From: Limnohabitans sp.
GTDB lineage: Bacteria; Pseudomonadota; Gammaproteobacteria; Burkholderiales; Burkholderiaceae_C
Assembly (NCBI GenBank): GCA_021731425.1
Contig: JAKFXJ010000065.1
Coordinates: 1-15,961, forward strand
Reading direction: 5' to 3'
Length of the DNA stretch: 15,961 nt
In this document: one piece after another, positions 15,065 through 15,961 of the stretch
Layout: each line of letters starts with the position of its first letter
How positions within the stretch are numbered: the stretch's first letter is position 1
The notes under the pieces: generated by a model
What the model was told of the DNA's origin: nothing
Databases searched by the model: none
What the model saw: the letters and a program-made list of their open reading frames with translations, nothing else
Program-made: the position numbers and the translations under genes

Positions 15065-15961
15065 ATGAGCATTTCCCAAATCGGTCATTACATTGGCGGC
15101 CAAGTCGCCGCAGGCGCTTCTGGCCGCAGACAGCCCGTCACCAACCCTGCCACGGGCGCCGTGACCGGCAACGTGGCCCTGGCCAACAGCGCCGAAGTGG
15201 CCAAGGCCGTGGCCGCTGCGCAAGCTGCTTTCCCTGCCTGGGCTGACACCCCCCCTCTGCGCCGCGCCCGCGTGATGTTCAAGTTCCTCGAACTGCTGAA
15301 CACCCACAAAGACGAGCTGGCCCACATGATCACCGCCGAGCACGGCAAGGTGTTCACCGACGCGCAAGGCGAAGTCTCCCGCGGCATCGACATCGTGGAA
15401 TTCGCCACCGGTATCCCTCAGCTTCTCAAGGGCGACTTCACCGACCAAGTTTCCACCGGCATCGACAACTGGACACTGCGCCAGCCGCTGGGCGTGGTCG
15501 CGGGCATCACGCCCTTCAACTTCCCCGTCATGGTGCCGATGTGGATGTTCCCCGTGGCGATTGCGGCCGGCAACACCTTCATCTTGAAGCCCAGCCCAAC
15601 AGACCCGACCCCTTCGCTATTCATGGCCGAGCTGCTCAAAAAAGCTGGCTTGCCGGACGGTGTGTTCAACGTGGTGCAAGGCGACAAAGAAGCCGTGGAC
15701 GCGTTGCTCGAGCACCCCGACGTGAAAGCCATCAGCTTTGTCGGCTCCACGCCGATCGCCAACTACATTTACGAAACTGGCGCCCACCACGGCAAGCGCG
15801 TGCAGGCCCTGGGCGGCGCGAAAAACCACATGGTGGTCATGCCCGACGCCGACATCGACCAAACCGTCGACGCGCTGATTGGCGCTGGCTACGGCTCGGC
15901 TGGCGAGCGCTGCATGGCGATCTCGGTCGCCGTGCTGGTGGGCGATGTGGCGGACAAGATC
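15065..15961 (+). CDS. mmsA: CoA-acylating methylmalonate-semialdehyde dehydrogenase (cut by window edge)
   Basis: MmsA oxidises methylmalonate or malonate semialdehyde to propionyl-CoA or acetyl-CoA using NAD+ and CoA, at the end of valine and beta-alanine/inositol breakdown. The first 299 codons are present. The start [12 protein letters not shown], the cofactor region [20 protein letters not shown] in two parts, the block [14 protein letters not shown] and the catalytic cysteine Cys283 in AGERCMAIS match MmsA rather than other aldehyde dehydrogenases. GGAG about eight bases before ATG 15065 fixes the start. About 500 residues are expected in total, so roughly 200 lie beyond the right edge. 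It is likely controlled by the divergent LysR regulator. Confidence 0.94.
   Translation, partial: MSISQIGHYIGGQVAAGASGRRQPVTNPATGAVTGNVALANSAEVAKAVAAAQAAFPAWADTPPLRRARVMFKFLELLNTHKDELAHMITAEHGKVFTDAQGEVSRGIDIVEFATGIPQLLKGDFTDQVSTGIDNWTLRQPLGVVAGITPFNFPVMVPMWMFPVAIAAGNTFILKPSPTDPTPSLFMAELLKKAGLPDGVFNVVQGDKEAVDALLEHPDVKAISFVGSTPIANYIYETGAHHGKRVQALGGAKNHMVVMPDADIDQTVDALIGAGYGSAGERCMAISVAVLVGDVADKI

Overview
The window reads as a chromosomal segment of a GC-rich betaproteobacterium, most likely Burkholderiales and probably Comamonadaceae (a Limnohabitans/Rhodoferax/Polaromonas-type genome). This placement is inferred from protein sequences and gene order, not from a search. The pointers are a complete str operon (rpsL-rpsG-fusA-tuf) followed upstream by a PBP5-type carboxypeptidase and a hydrolase/ferredoxin/VanZ group, an oxygen-independent HemJ-type protoporphyrinogen oxidase beside hemB, and a LysR-mmsA pair. 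There are no tRNA or rRNA genes, insertion sequences or CRISPR arrays. The coding genes look intact, except tuf (cut at the left edge) and mmsA (cut at the right edge).

Bases 1-7542 are read leftwards. In transcription order: hemJ (7542-7114), a VanZ-family membrane protein, a thioredoxin-like [2Fe-2S] ferredoxin, an alpha/beta hydrolase whose start overlaps the ferredoxin stop, a D-Ala-D-Ala carboxypeptidase, then the str operon. The str promoter sits inside the hairpin that probably ends carboxypeptidase transcription, with a consensus DnaA box one base upstream of its -35. Spacers within the str operon carry several inverted repeats. The strongest is an imperfect 16-bp hairpin between fusA and tuf.

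Bases 7543-7865 hold no protein gene but are dense in signals. On the minus strand there is a good sigma70-type promoter, four tightly packed hairpins and an intrinsic terminator with eight Ts. This predicts a ~100-nt RNA that is either a free small RNA or an attenuator leader for hemJ. One hairpin loop carries an anti-Shine-Dalgarno CCUCC. On the plus strand a promoter places +1 on the hemB ATG, so hemB may be leaderless.

Bases 7866-10045 are hemB and an overlapping CorA-type channel gene (plus strand). Bases 10055-11374 (minus) encode an HCCA-isomerase/DsbA-like protein and a dienelactone-hydrolase-family protein. They diverge from an overlapping SDR-MaoC pair (11452-12659, plus), and together these four look like a small acyl or aromatic metabolism module. 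A MarC membrane protein and a parDE toxin-antitoxin pair follow. The right end is a LysR regulator divergent from mmsA, with an 8-bp inverted repeat centred about 64 bases upstream of the predicted mmsA start site.

Most genes are housekeeping. The parts that merit attention are the hemJ/hemB intergenic region, the compact str promoter and several candidate leaderless starts.
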